Of a stretch of 64,000 nt of DNA, positions 24,445-35,300 are shown in pieces; the stretch's first letter is position 1, and each line of letters starts with the position of its first letter. The notes beneath the pieces are model-generated. The model saw nothing but the letters and a program-made list of their open reading frames with translations, was not told the DNA's origin and did no database searches. The DNA lies in assembly GCF_014633365.1 (NCBI RefSeq), contig NC_068338.1, positions 27,344,291-27,408,290 of the forward strand. The letters run 5' to 3'. Origin of the DNA: Diospyros lotus (Eukaryota > Streptophyta > Magnoliopsida > Ericales > Ebenaceae). Made by a program: the position numbers and the translations under genes.

Positions 24445-25039
24445 TGTTAAAGTTGTCTAGAGTATAGGCAAATGAAGTATTAAATAGAAGTTGTATCACA
24501 AAACTGTAATTAGTAAAAGTTATGGGGTGAAACTGTAAATATTTATATCTTCATAGGGATATCCACCCTCTATTATAAATAGAGGGCAAGGGGTAGAGAG
24601 AGAGAGAGAATTCTTAGTTTTTCCTGTTTGTAAGACTACTGGCCATCCTCTTATGTGCTGAGAGCGGTGGGAAGAAGAGATCAAGATTGTGAGAAAAGTG
24701 ATTCTTGGAGCGATCTGGTGGAAATCTCTTTGGTTATTTTCATTGTACTTGGGAGCACTGTAACAGGAGGGAGTAGGGGACTTTGTACTGCTGTAATCAC
24801 TCTTGGTTTCTAGTGGATTTGTCTCGGAGAGAAGAGTGGATGTAGGATTGCTCTTTGCAGTCCGAACCAGGATAATTCAGTGCTTCTTGGATGGTTTGAT
24901 TGTTCTTTTCTCTCATTTCTTTGCTGTTTTCAATTGCTGTTAAATCTATTCGGTTGTGGTTTGATTTCCGGGTGAGGAGATTAGAGAGATTGGCAAATCT
25001 AAGTCTTGAATCGGTTTCTAAGAGCTCCTAAACATAACA
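24445..25039 (+). mobile_element. solo LTR, 595 bp
   Basis: It begins TGTTAAAG and ends ATAACA, so its termini are inverted (TGTTA...TAACA). It is flanked by an exact 5-bp duplication CAACC (24440-24444 and 25040-25044). TATAAAT at 24574-24580, followed by a GA-rich leader, fits the promoter of an LTR read on the plus strand. No internal retroelement sequence is attached, so this is an LTR-LTR recombination product. The superfamily is unknown; 5-bp duplications fit Copia and Gypsy. Confidence 0.8.
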
Positions 25040-25725
25040 CAACCAAAAAAAGAGATGAAAACTAAACACAAAAAAGTGAATGGAAACATGAAAAATAAAA
25101 CTGCACAAATTCAAAGAGGTCCCATGGGACAGGTGTCTGGTTTTGTTTGAAGCAACATGAACCTTTGTGAACCGATATGGACTCGAACTCTTGCACTTTG
25201 TTATTCCGCTGTCTTCTTCTTCTTCTTCTTCTTTTTATAAATGAAAATTAATTTTATTTCAATAACAGCAAGAGTGCCAAGATGGGGACATTAAAACAGA
25301 GGAACCACTAAGGGCCCAAACAAAATCAGCCCCATAGCAGAAATAATCAAGAGAACTATTTCATTTTCTTCAAAATGAAAGAATAAAGGATTGGTTGACC
25401 TCAAATGTTTCTTGTTTCAACAGGTCATAGAGGTTGTAAATACAAAGTTTATTACTATTTGCTACTAATGCAGTTTTGGTAGAAATTTCTTTGATGTATT
25501 TCCTCCATCTTTTCAGAAATGCTGAAGGAAACTAACATTTGGTTTTTGGCCTCAGGCTCCATTTGGGTTCAATTATTTAAATTTTTAATGTCTTTTGAAT
25601 CCTTTTAAAATCCTTGACTTGAGAAGGTTTGTTCTGTTGTGTCATTGAATATGCCCAACTCTCAAGTGTCATATAATTTGTGGCCTGAGCTGTCATTAAT
25701 TTCAAACGTACACTGCTCTTTGTTT

Positions 25726-26252
25726 GGGAAAATCACACATGGTAGTCTTGAGGTTTGAGATAATTGCAAAAACTACCCCTAAAGGTTGAGAAAATACAGT
25801 CAGTACCCCTGAGATTTACTACCATGTTGCAAGTTCCACCCTGCTGTTATTTAACCCCAGTTAAATATTCATGAATGTCCAAAATGCCCCTATGTTTAAA
25901 AGGCCTCTTTCTCTCTCTCCACCCCTTCTTTGGTGATTGAGCCACTGTCACCACCAACTGCCTCTGCTTTCTTCCAGCATGCCTCTTCTTTTTCTTCCCC
26001 ATTTCTGTACAAACCGCCTCTGTGCAACTGCTGCATCCCTGGCAACTGGATCACCTATTTGCAACTGCCACCACCATGGTTGTCACAATCGATTGTCTCT
26101 ACTCTTGTTTGACATGAGGAGAGAATGAATAATAGAATGGTTTTTCTGTCCATTTGTTTAACGACAGGAGAGGTTATTGCTATTTTCAAAACGTGAGGGA
26201 TGGTTCCTGCAATTACGTCGAATCTCAGGGGGGTGGTTATTGCTATTTTCCC
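25726..26252. mobile_element. MULE-like MITE, about 527 bp
   Basis: Long imperfect terminal inverted repeats start GGGAAAAT and share blocks such as AATTGCA, CTACCCCT/CCATCCCT and GAG(G/A)TT.GA. The right end has a second internal copy of the motif. This TIR style (TIRs >50 bp) is typical of Mutator-like non-autonomous elements. The flanks (TCTTTGTTT and ATTTTGTTT) match only partly, so the target duplication is degraded or the borders are off by a base. Small open frames at 25930-26128 lie inside and are chance. Confidence 0.6.
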
Positions 26253-26627
26253 TATTTTGTTTGATGATAACTACTCCATTGGTTATAATTTTACATATAT
26301 TTGAGATGTTTAGGATATCCTTATGCATGCAAACTTACAGTAAATGAATTGAAAATGTGTTATAATTTTTTAGCTGCATTTTGTAGTTTAAAAGTGCTCT
26401 AGCTCGTCATGTTTTGCCCTTCCTGACGTAGAGCTTGTCATGTTTCTTTATTTCCTACAAAAATATAGACGTTATTGAATGTGTATTACTTGAAAGTGGA
26501 GGTTATAACCCCTGCTCATATTAGGGGGGAAAAGAAAAAGAAGAGAGAAAGAAGAAAAGCTACTAATCTTTCTTTTTTATTTTTTTTCCCCTGCTTTTCA
26601 GCTTCTTTGCTAGCTTCAGCAATCTTG

Positions 26628-26958
26628 ATGTCAAGGACACGCAATGCTATCGTTGCCACGGGCTTACTAGCTTTTGCAGGTGCAGGCTTAGTATTCCCCT
26701 TCTACATGGCGTAAGCAAATCTTGTTTGAAGCGATAATAATAAAGCTAAAAGTTTGACCGTATGCATGTGTACTGTTGCTCTAGGACTAATTATGACTCT
26801 AGTAATTGGTTACTTCCAGGTCCAGGTCATCCAAGGCGAAACCTGTGATTGACTCGTCAAAGGCACTACCACCGCAGGCAACTTTCCGAGGGCCTTACAT
26901 CAATACTGGTTCACGGGATATTGGACCTGATCATCGAACTTACCCGAAGAAACAGTAA
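26628..26958 (+). CDS. small single-pass membrane protein, conserved in plants, function unknown
   Basis: Two exons, 26628-26710 and 26820-26958 (222 nt), joined GC|G across a GT-AG intron, give 73 aa. The N-terminus MSRTRNAIVATGLLAFAGAG and the following residues form one membrane span (about 7-27). A polar tail follows with KPVIDSSKALPPQATFRGPY and SRDIGPDHRTYPKK. I recognise this as a short plant protein family without an assigned function. The positive N-terminus plus a single span could suit an organelle or endomembrane protein, but that is inference. The start is the first ATG after the acceptor at about 26600. The open frame upstream to 26475 lies in the presumed intron. Confidence 0.8.
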
Positions 26959-27163
26959 TTTTGTGAAGATAGTAACTACTATTTGTGGGTGGATATGGAA
27001 GTTGATTGCAGTGAGAAAGTATTGAATCTCTGCTGTTTGGCTCCGCCAGATGTGGAAGTGAATTGTGAGAAAGCATGCCACCAGTTCTATCTATTATTAG
27101 TGCCAAAGGTCCAGATGCTTCCTCTTGTTGTATGTGAGCGTGTTGCAGATGGACGAGACTACT

Positions 27164-27185
27164 GGGGGGGGGGGGGGGGGGGGGG
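27164..27185. repeat. poly(G) tract, 22 nt
   Basis: The longest G run in the window, about 200 bp after the stop codon of the 73-aa gene, hence in its 3' UTR or just beyond. Confidence 0.9.
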
Positions 27186-27327
27186 TGAATATGAGTGATC
27201 TTGAGAGAAGATTCTGAATGGGGTAACTTGAGATATCAGAGCCAGGGGGATGGGTAATGTTAACAAACACAAGGTATATTTATTAATAAAATTTGTTTTA
27301 GCGTTAATCTTTTAAACATGGGTAATA

Positions 27328-28425
27328 GGGTTGGCAATGGTTCGGTTTGGTTTCGATTTTTGTCAAAATCATAACCAAACCAAACTTAAATTACTAAAAC
27401 CAAAACTAAATCATTACCCATTTAGTTTTAAAAATTTAAAACAATAACCAAACCATTGGTTTCGGTTTGGTTTCGGTTTAATCATGATTTTTTTAGTTTA
27501 ATTCATATTAACAAACAAAGACAAATAGCATTCATAAATTTTTTTGATAATTTCATAGCAAACAAAGATAAATTCTAATAAAGTTACCTTATTCTTGCAT
27601 AAAATTACAAAACTTATTGGATATAAAATCACATTTCCAAACTTATAATTGTTAAAATCAATAAATTAATATGTGCATAATTAAATTGTAATTTAAGCTA
27701 AAAAAAATTAGCTACGAAAGTTAATACCTTCATCAATAACATTAATACATTCTTCGTAAATTGATGCATATCCATCTGAAATGAATGAGTCAACTCTATC
27801 TAACAAAATTATAAATATAAAAAATAAATTAATATGAAGAGAGATGAAGCAGAGAGCGAGAGGCAGCGAAGGTGAGAGAGATCGAGGGTGAGCGAGAGTA
27901 AGAGAGGCCGAGCCCTAGCGAGAGCAAGAGAGATCTAGCGAGGGCGAGTGAGAGCAAGAGAGATGTAGAGAGTGAAGGCGATTGGCGAGCTCGCGCGGAG
28001 GAGCAAGAGAAATGAGGCATAAAATGTGAGAGAGATTGAGGGCAAACGAGAGCAGGGTCGAGCCCTAGCAAGAGCAAGAGAGATCTAGCGAGGGCGAGCG
28101 AGAGCAAGAGACATGCAGAGAGCAAGGGCGAGGGCGGGCGGACGAGCGAGAGGCAGCGAGGGTGAGAGAGAGTGAGAGTGAGGTTGAGAGATGAAGGAGA
28201 AGAGAAGGGGAAAAGGGTTTGCAAGCAAGGCAATTGAGTTATGGTGGGCTAGTCTCAGGTGGGCGGGATTGTTTATAATATATTATATATATATTCGGTT
28301 CGATTCGGTTACCCACCATTCGATTCAGTTTCGGTTCGGATTTTGTTTTGGTTTTAGTGAAAACCATAACCAAATCATACCCATTGAAACAGTGTTCGGT
28401 TTTTCTCCGAACCAAACCATTACCC
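27328..28425. mobile_element. TIR-bounded repeat (possibly hAT-like, non-autonomous) with GA-rich core
   Basis: The left end reads GGGTTGGCAATGGTTCGGTT and the right end is rich in the reverse complement (CCGAACCAAACCATTACCC). More GGTTTGG/CCAAACC copies lie inside both ends. Such GGTTCGGTT-type subterminal repeats are common in plant hAT MITEs. The core at 27838-28200 is a GA-rich degenerate minisatellite. No exact target duplication was found, so borders and class are tentative. Confidence 0.45.
27840..28200. repeat. GA-rich minisatellite with 150-bp higher-order period
   Basis: Degenerate units of GAGCGAGA, GCAAGAGA and AGATCTAGCGAGGGCGAG. A longer block starting GAGCCCTAGC at 27910 recurs at 28060, giving a 150-bp period. 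The 134-codon minus-strand frame 27829-28233 is this repeat translated (Ser/Leu-rich) and is not a gene. Confidence 0.75.
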
Positions 28426-28740
28426 AGTCAAACGGTTTTTAACCGCGTCGATCGATTTAGGGTAATATTAATTGTAATAAATGTATTTTATTTTTAGATA
28501 CTCTGTACTTTTTGTTTCTTATTTTTATCTAATATAAGAGTGTTTTGAAGCTACAAAGATAAGGCGAACTAAATATAATATATTTTATTTATTTAAAAAG
28601 AAAAATTACACTCGGTATTCTCTTAAGTTTAGGATAATTGTGCAAATTATTTTTAATATTTGAGAAAGCACTAGAAGATAGAGAAATAAAAAAAATAAAG
28701 ATAAAGTAGTCATTTGATCTATTTGTTTAATAATAAAAGC

Positions 28741-28772
28741 GATTATTATTATTATTATTATTATTATTATTT
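28741..28772. repeat. (ATT)n microsatellite
   Basis: About ten uninterrupted ATT units in AT-rich DNA upstream of PAO. Confidence 0.9.
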
Positions 28773-28980
28773 TAAAAAAATAAAAATACTTTTTATAATT
28801 ATGCTAAACTTCAAAAATAGTTATTAATATTTTATATTTAAAAATAAAAAATATATTTATTCTGCGGCTTTTAACGATCGTAGTTAAGGCGCAATGGTTT
28901 CAAATATAAGTTACCCAAATTGATGAACCCTGTTGATCGCATGCAACCAACAGCTTTCGTCTTCATCAATGGTTATGTGA

Positions 28981-28987
28981 ACGTGGC
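28981..28987 (+). promoter_or_regulatory. ABRE-like ACGTGGC upstream of PAO
   Basis: ACGTGGC, the core bound by ABF/AREB bZIP factors, lies 382 bp upstream of the PAO start codon. In Arabidopsis PAO is induced by ABA and ethylene during leaf senescence. The motif is visible; the function is inferred. Confidence 0.4.
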
Positions 28988-29149
28988 GGATGAGTTGAGA
29001 GAGCGGACAACGGTGGGGTGGTGAGTGAGAGTGGGACCCGGAAGGAGGAAATGGAGAAGTTCCTGAGTCGCCTCGCTTCCGACTTCTTCTTCTTCTTCGT
29101 TTTCTCTGTTTTGTCGCTTCCAGAAAGAAAGAAAGAAATTCTGAGCCCA

Positions 29150-29173
29150 CCCATCCATCCATCCATCCATCCA
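29150..29173. repeat. (CCAT)n microsatellite in PAO promoter
   Basis: About five to six CCAT/ATCC units. They create spurious Asp/Gly/Trp-repeat frames on the minus strand (28911-29245). Confidence 0.8.
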
Positions 29174-29285
29174 TCCTCCTCCTCTAGGAAGCTTGCACGC
29201 AAACTGAAACCTTCTTTCTCTCTCTCTCTGTCTCTGACATTCCAAATTGATTTTTATGTAAGCACCATGCTATTGGTATCCTTTG

Positions 29286-29296
29286 TATATATAAAT
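29286..29296 (+). promoter_or_regulatory. probable TATA box of PAO
   Basis: TATATATAAAT lies 83 bp before the ATG at 29369. This implies a short leader with a start site near 29315. Confidence 0.5.
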
Positions 29297-29368
29297 TATG
29301 ATGTACCAATAGCATTTTCTTTTATCTAATAAGCAAATCATAAAGGCTGAATTCTAATTCATTAACAT

Positions 29369-32300
29369 ATGGCTGTTCTTCCCCTCTCAACCTCACCTAT
29401 TTCAACCGCGACCCCTCTCCCGCCCCCGCCCCTGCCCCCGGCGACACTTGCTCTCCGGAATTCTCTCTTTCTTCGTCCCGGGAAAACCTCAGCCTCGCCT
29501 CTGACACGCCGGCGGCCGTCCCTCTCCCTGCCGCGTGTGGCCGCTCCTCCCACGCCGACCTCACCTACCACTACTGAACAACAACAGCAACCATCGGACG
29601 AATCTATATCCGACCCAGTAGCACAAGTCGAGGTAGAAGATGAAGAGGAGAGCTCGTCTTCCAGGTTCTCTTGGAGAGATCATTGGTACCCCGTCTCCCT
29701 CGTCGAAGACCTTGATCTGGACCTTCCCACTCCATTCCAGCTCCTCAACCTCGATCTCGTCCTCTGGTTCGACCGGTCCTCCTCCCAGTGGGTCGCCTTC
29801 GACGACAAGTGCCCCCACCGACTCGCTCCTCTCTCTGTACGCCTCTCGATTCAACTTCCTCCACCTTTCTTAATTAGGGTTTCTTGGACTCATTTTGTGA
29901 ATTTCGATGCTCCTTTTTCTTTTTGGGCTGACAGAGTGGATTTCGTTTCTTTTAGGAAGGTAGGATAGATGAAAACGGGCATTTGCAGTGTTCATACCAC
30001 GGGTGGTCCTTTGACGGGTGCGGATCTTGTACTCGGATCCCTCAGGCTTCAACGGAAGGCCCAGAAGCTCGGGCAGTTCGATCTCCGAGAGCCTGTGCAA
30101 CCAGGTTTCCGACCTTGGTGTCTCAAGGTCTGCTCTTTGTTTGGCCTGACGAGAATGGCTGGGAGAGATCAAGAGCCACCAAACCCCCCATGTAATGTGT
30201 TTTTTCCTATGTATTCTTTAGTTTGTTTACTTAGGCATAATATCTATCGGTTTATATATTTGGAAGGTAAATGAAGTAATGAATAGTTTAATTGTTTGTT
30301 GATTACATATGTTAAATGAGAATGCACGAGTTTTGAGTATTTTATTGCTATGCTGTTGCTCTTGGTGAATTGTTTAGGTTGCCTGATGACTTTGAGAAGC
30401 CTGAGTTTTCAACAGTCACAATTCAGCGCGATTTGTTTTACGGTTATGATACTCTCATGGAGAATGTCTCTGATCCCTCCCACATTGATTTTGCTCATCA
30501 CAAGGTGAAGATACTTGTATCTAAGCAATTTGGTCTTGTATCTGATTAGTTTCTGCTACTAAAAGAACCGAAACTTTGGGAGTTTGGTATTAAAATATTA
30601 AATTTTCCTGAGTAGGAAAGAGATATTATTTTCTAATGTTAAGTCACTTGGTCAAATATCTAGTACTTAGTTAATTACATTACTCAGATGCTACAAGGAC
30701 CAGAAAATGCATAAAGGTTCTAGAAACAAGCAAACTTAATTAGTATATTTTGAAGTTGGCGTGGAACATGCAGACCACGAAAGAATCCTATGACCGTATT
30801 GTTGAGTAACATATGGATCTCCCACCTTGACACGGAACACGCCGATCATACAAGAATTTTTGGCCGTTTTCGTATGTTACGTATGAGTCTGCAACTTTGG
30901 GTTGGTTTATAAATTTTGGGGTTAACCTTTTGAAGTTTTTGGTTAGGTTTTGGGTTTTTCCTACTGGTGCCATCCAATAATTTATAATGCTAGATGCTTG
31001 CTCAAAGCTGCTTCCTTTTTTTTTTTTTTAGTGGAGGGGTTCCAAGCTTTGCCAACTAAGCCCCCTATGGATCCGTGCACACAGACCAGCCCAGCATGTA
31101 TTGTTATATTATTAACTTATATTGAATGGTAGTATAAAGTAGTTATTTATATAGGTTAAATTTTATGAATAAAACTATGGTACACTGCCTGGTATGAGAT
31201 TGATGGCTGTGGTCCCTATTTCCAACATGGCATGGTCAAATGCAGTAAATATAGCTGCTTTCCACTGATTATATGTACTAAAATTTTGCAGCTAATGTAC
31301 TAAATCATTTTATTTTGCCTCTCAACATAAAAAATAAATAAATAAAATGGGATATCAAACATGCCATCTTTTATGAGTGATACATGCAGGAAGAATGCTA
31401 AATTCCTAAATACTAAGACATGACCAAAAAAACAAAATACTTGCATATGACTGAAAGCTTTACACAATAAATCGAATTAGTGATTTGGATATCACAAATT
31501 ATTAGTAAGATGGAACGTGGTAGGGCAAGCCATAAATCTAGAGCATTGTAGTCTGTTCATGCGGATCTCAAACTGGTTTTCCCTGTTGGGAAAACCTTCT
31601 GATGAAAGAATGGATGGGGCTTTGAGGTCTTTGCATGGATCAGCTCTCTTCTACCCATAAGTTTAGAAGATCTAGCAAAACAATGTAGAGATTTTGTATT
31701 TTTGTAGTTCCTTTTTTCCTCCTCCAAGAGTCAAATTGTACTTTTTTAGTATGTTCCCATATAATAGTCGCAAATATTCATGCCTAGGTGATTTTTAGTT
31801 CTTGTTTATGCTAGAGGTTAATGGATTTAGGGGGATTAAGTTACTCATTTGCAATTGTTGTTACAATTACATTTATGAACAAGGTATCAAGTCTGTAGGA
31901 ACTTATTTTCCAGTAATTAACTTATCTAAAGTATTATTTATTTGTTTGTGGTTATGCACGTGCTTAGTTACTACATAATCTGAAATAAGGCTGCTGCTGT
32001 TGGGGCTTTGCTGGGCCATTTTGCAGGTTACTGGAAGGAGGGATAGAGCAAAACCTTTGCCCTTTAAAATGGAGTCTACTGGCCCCTGGGGCTTCACTGG
32101 ATCAAATGATGATAATCCAAAAATCAGTGCTAAATTCATTGCTCCTTGTTATTACATGAATAAGTAAGTCCGTTTTTGCTGATTAGTATAAATTTGTACA
32201 TAAGTGTGCAGCTCTCCTGCCTGTGAATTGTGTTTCCTGGCCAAATGCAAGTCAAAGACTTGATCGTTTAATCTGTCTTATGGCCAAATGAGGCTCTAAT

Positions 32301-35300
32301 GCAATTCTTTGGTCCCTTAAGAAGTTTGGCATTTATTTATAGCTTAAAGGGCTGCAACCTATGGACAAGAAGCCCTATGAACTCATTTGTAACTACAACT
32401 ACAACAAAACAATCACAAGCCTTAATACCTGAGGGGTTGGCTGCATTCATCTATACCTATCTTTATCCATGGCCATATCCAAAGGGCAATTCTCTACATT
32501 GGCAGGAAAATCCTTTGAGGGTTAACACTTCAGGTCACCCTATATAACAACATTGCTAGACAAATTATCTTTTTATTTATGGATTGGTTCATTCCCCCTT
32601 TCAGTAGATAGCATAAGATGGCATAAGTATAGCTATCTTCTCAGGCTTCTCCTCCTTGATTATGCTTACTCCAAAAATGAAGCAATCTGGGCGGAGAAGA
32701 AGGGAACCCTAACATTCTGAACAATCTTTGTTTGGTAAAAGCTACTAAGTATGAGTTATTACTTCTTAAAAAAAAAGAAAAAAAAGCTACCAGGTATGCT
32801 TTGTTGATATACTTATAAGAAACTTTAATTTTTTACTCCCACGTGGGAACTAAGTTTTTTATTTTAAAAGTAGAGAGCCTTGTGCACTAGGGACGCCCTT
32901 TATATTTGATCATGGAAGAGGTTTCTGTTCTTTACATGCTCTTATGCAAGAATTATGCATCAATGATGTTTAGAAGGTGCTTGCTGTTCATATATTTTGT
33001 TTCTTATCTAAGAAAAAAGTGATGTTTCTTTGGTGGCTTTGTAAATCCATAGCTTGTTGTGCTGTCTGCTATATTAGTCAACCTTCTAAATCTTTGTGGT
33101 CTTTTCAGAATAGAAATTGACACAAAGCTTCCTCTTGTGGGTGATCAAAAATGGGTAATATGGATTTGTTCCTTCAATGTGCCAATGGCCCCTGGAAAGA
33201 CCCGTTCAATTGTTTGTAGTGCTCGAAATTTTTTCCAGTTCACAATGCCAGGTCCTGCATGGTGGCAAGTAAGTACTTCTCACTTGTTTCTTAAAATTTT
33301 GCAATAAATTAAAGAAATGTAGGTGCATGATTTAGATCAATCCAGTTGATCTTCCTCTTCAGCATGATCTGACCTTCAATCTTGTTTATTCATAATGTAG
33401 TGGTAGTCTTACTGTTTTTAACTTTTATCTTCCTAGTAAGCTGTACTGTGTTCAATTTAACAGTATAAGTATCCATTATAGCCTAAAATAGTTGTTGTTG
33501 ATATATGAGATAGTGAAGTTACATATCTCTCTCCCCTATGACTTCTCATAGCTGTGCTGGTTCAGCAGAGTAGAGGTGCCAGAGAAGAAGCTCTTTTCTT
33601 TTACTAGTTTGATTTTGAACTGTATATGTGTGCCAGACTGTGATCAACTTCTTCTACAAGCTATGGCCACTACATTGGGAAGAGTCTGAATGTCAGTGCA
33701 TGGGCTTATTTGCGGACATTAGTTTAGTCTTTAGTTTGTAGAAGTCTAAATGTGTCTATGATTAGAGATGTAAATACATACCGTCCCAACACATACCTTC
33801 TGCAGACCAGGTCATGCGTATCAAAATTTTGTAAAAGAGGGGGACAGGTTGGTCCATTGGGTACCAGCATACAATTTGGAATCCGTTTTTTATTATTTTT
33901 ATATATAATAATCTGTTGGTTTTGTAAATAATTGAGCTAAGAACAGATAGCAAAGAAGAAGGAAAAGATAGAGGAATTTCAGCTGAAACTTAAAAGCATG
34001 GAACGGAAGAAGATTTCCTCACTTATTGAGTTCAAAAGATTGTTTTAAATACACAAGTCATCCTTATCTAACAATCTATTCAAATACTTCCTCAACTATA
34101 GGAGATAATTATCAAAACAAACTGCAGCTAAGACTAATCAAATAATTCAAAAACATAGGCTAAACTTTAGGAGTTTTAAATTAATCCTTATCTGCTAAAT
34201 TTTCTCTAACAAACCAGCTAAGAGATAGCTTTGAAAGCTATCTATTTGAACCTGTTTCAGCAGCTTATCAGCTGCCGAGGCATTCTTTCACAACATAATC
34301 CTTCTATTAAGTCTCTCTTTCACACAAATTTCCTCTCATGTCAGCAACATTGCCAGGTAGCACTCTCTTCTTCTTCTCTCCATTGCAGATGAGGGTTTAC
34401 CGAACCCAAATGCCTCTGTTTCTCTCCTCTTTTCTTCTTCTTGTGCTTATTCTCCTCTCCCCTATAGCTTCATTTCCCCCTCTCATTTAAGCCTCACTCC
34501 CTTGGTGCCGTGCAGTCAACCCTCTCAATCCCTGACCCTCACTTCTCCTCTCACATAGACAACCTTTTCTTTTCTTTTTTTTTTTAACCCAACTCATTCC
34601 AAAACATCACCACTAGCCACCACATTATTGTCAACAGTTCTTGCTTTCCTATTATTAAAGATTTATATGAATATTTTATAAATTTATTTACTGATATTAG
34701 TAATATTGTAAATTCCAAAAGTGTTTTTTTTTTTGGTATATATCAACAGATATGGGAAAGATAAATTTGTCCTAGATCTACATATTTTGGTTTGAGCACA
34801 TTTCTTTTACTTTTATTTTTTAATCTTAATGTCTCATCCTTAGCTAGATCTAAATTTATATGTCTTGCATGATGATAACAGGAGGCTTTTAATCTTAAGA
34901 TCTGCTCCCTTTTTGCGTGTGATGGTATTTTTTTTTGTTTTTTGTACAAAAATTTCTGCAACAATATCATTGTCCTAATGTGAAATGGAGTATTCGAATA
35001 TTTTTAATTTATTTTTTATAATTTTTTTACTGATATTAGTAAATATTATAGATTTACTGATATTTTTTACTATAAACAATCTTCTTAGTTATTATAAACT
35101 TTTTATATGAATTTAGTGATAGTTATTATGAACTTTTTATATGAATTTATTGACTACCGATATGCAATACCAATAGGTACCATACCTTCTACTTAACAGG
35201 GACAGGGAGAGAGATTAATAAGGGGTGTGGGGTCAGTGGAATGGCTTCCCTATGGCATTCCATAGAGATTCTTATGAGAACATATGCTAGACAAGACATC

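Noticed and set aside
25726..26252. Exact 9-bp target duplication for the MULE-like MITE
   Set aside because: Flanks match only 7 of 9 when shifted by one base, so it was not claimed.
27829..28233. 134-codon Ser/Leu-rich frame
   Set aside because: Translation of a GA-rich minisatellite; no family features.
28911..29245. Asp/Gly/Trp-repeat frames
   Set aside because: Created by the CCAT microsatellite in the PAO promoter.
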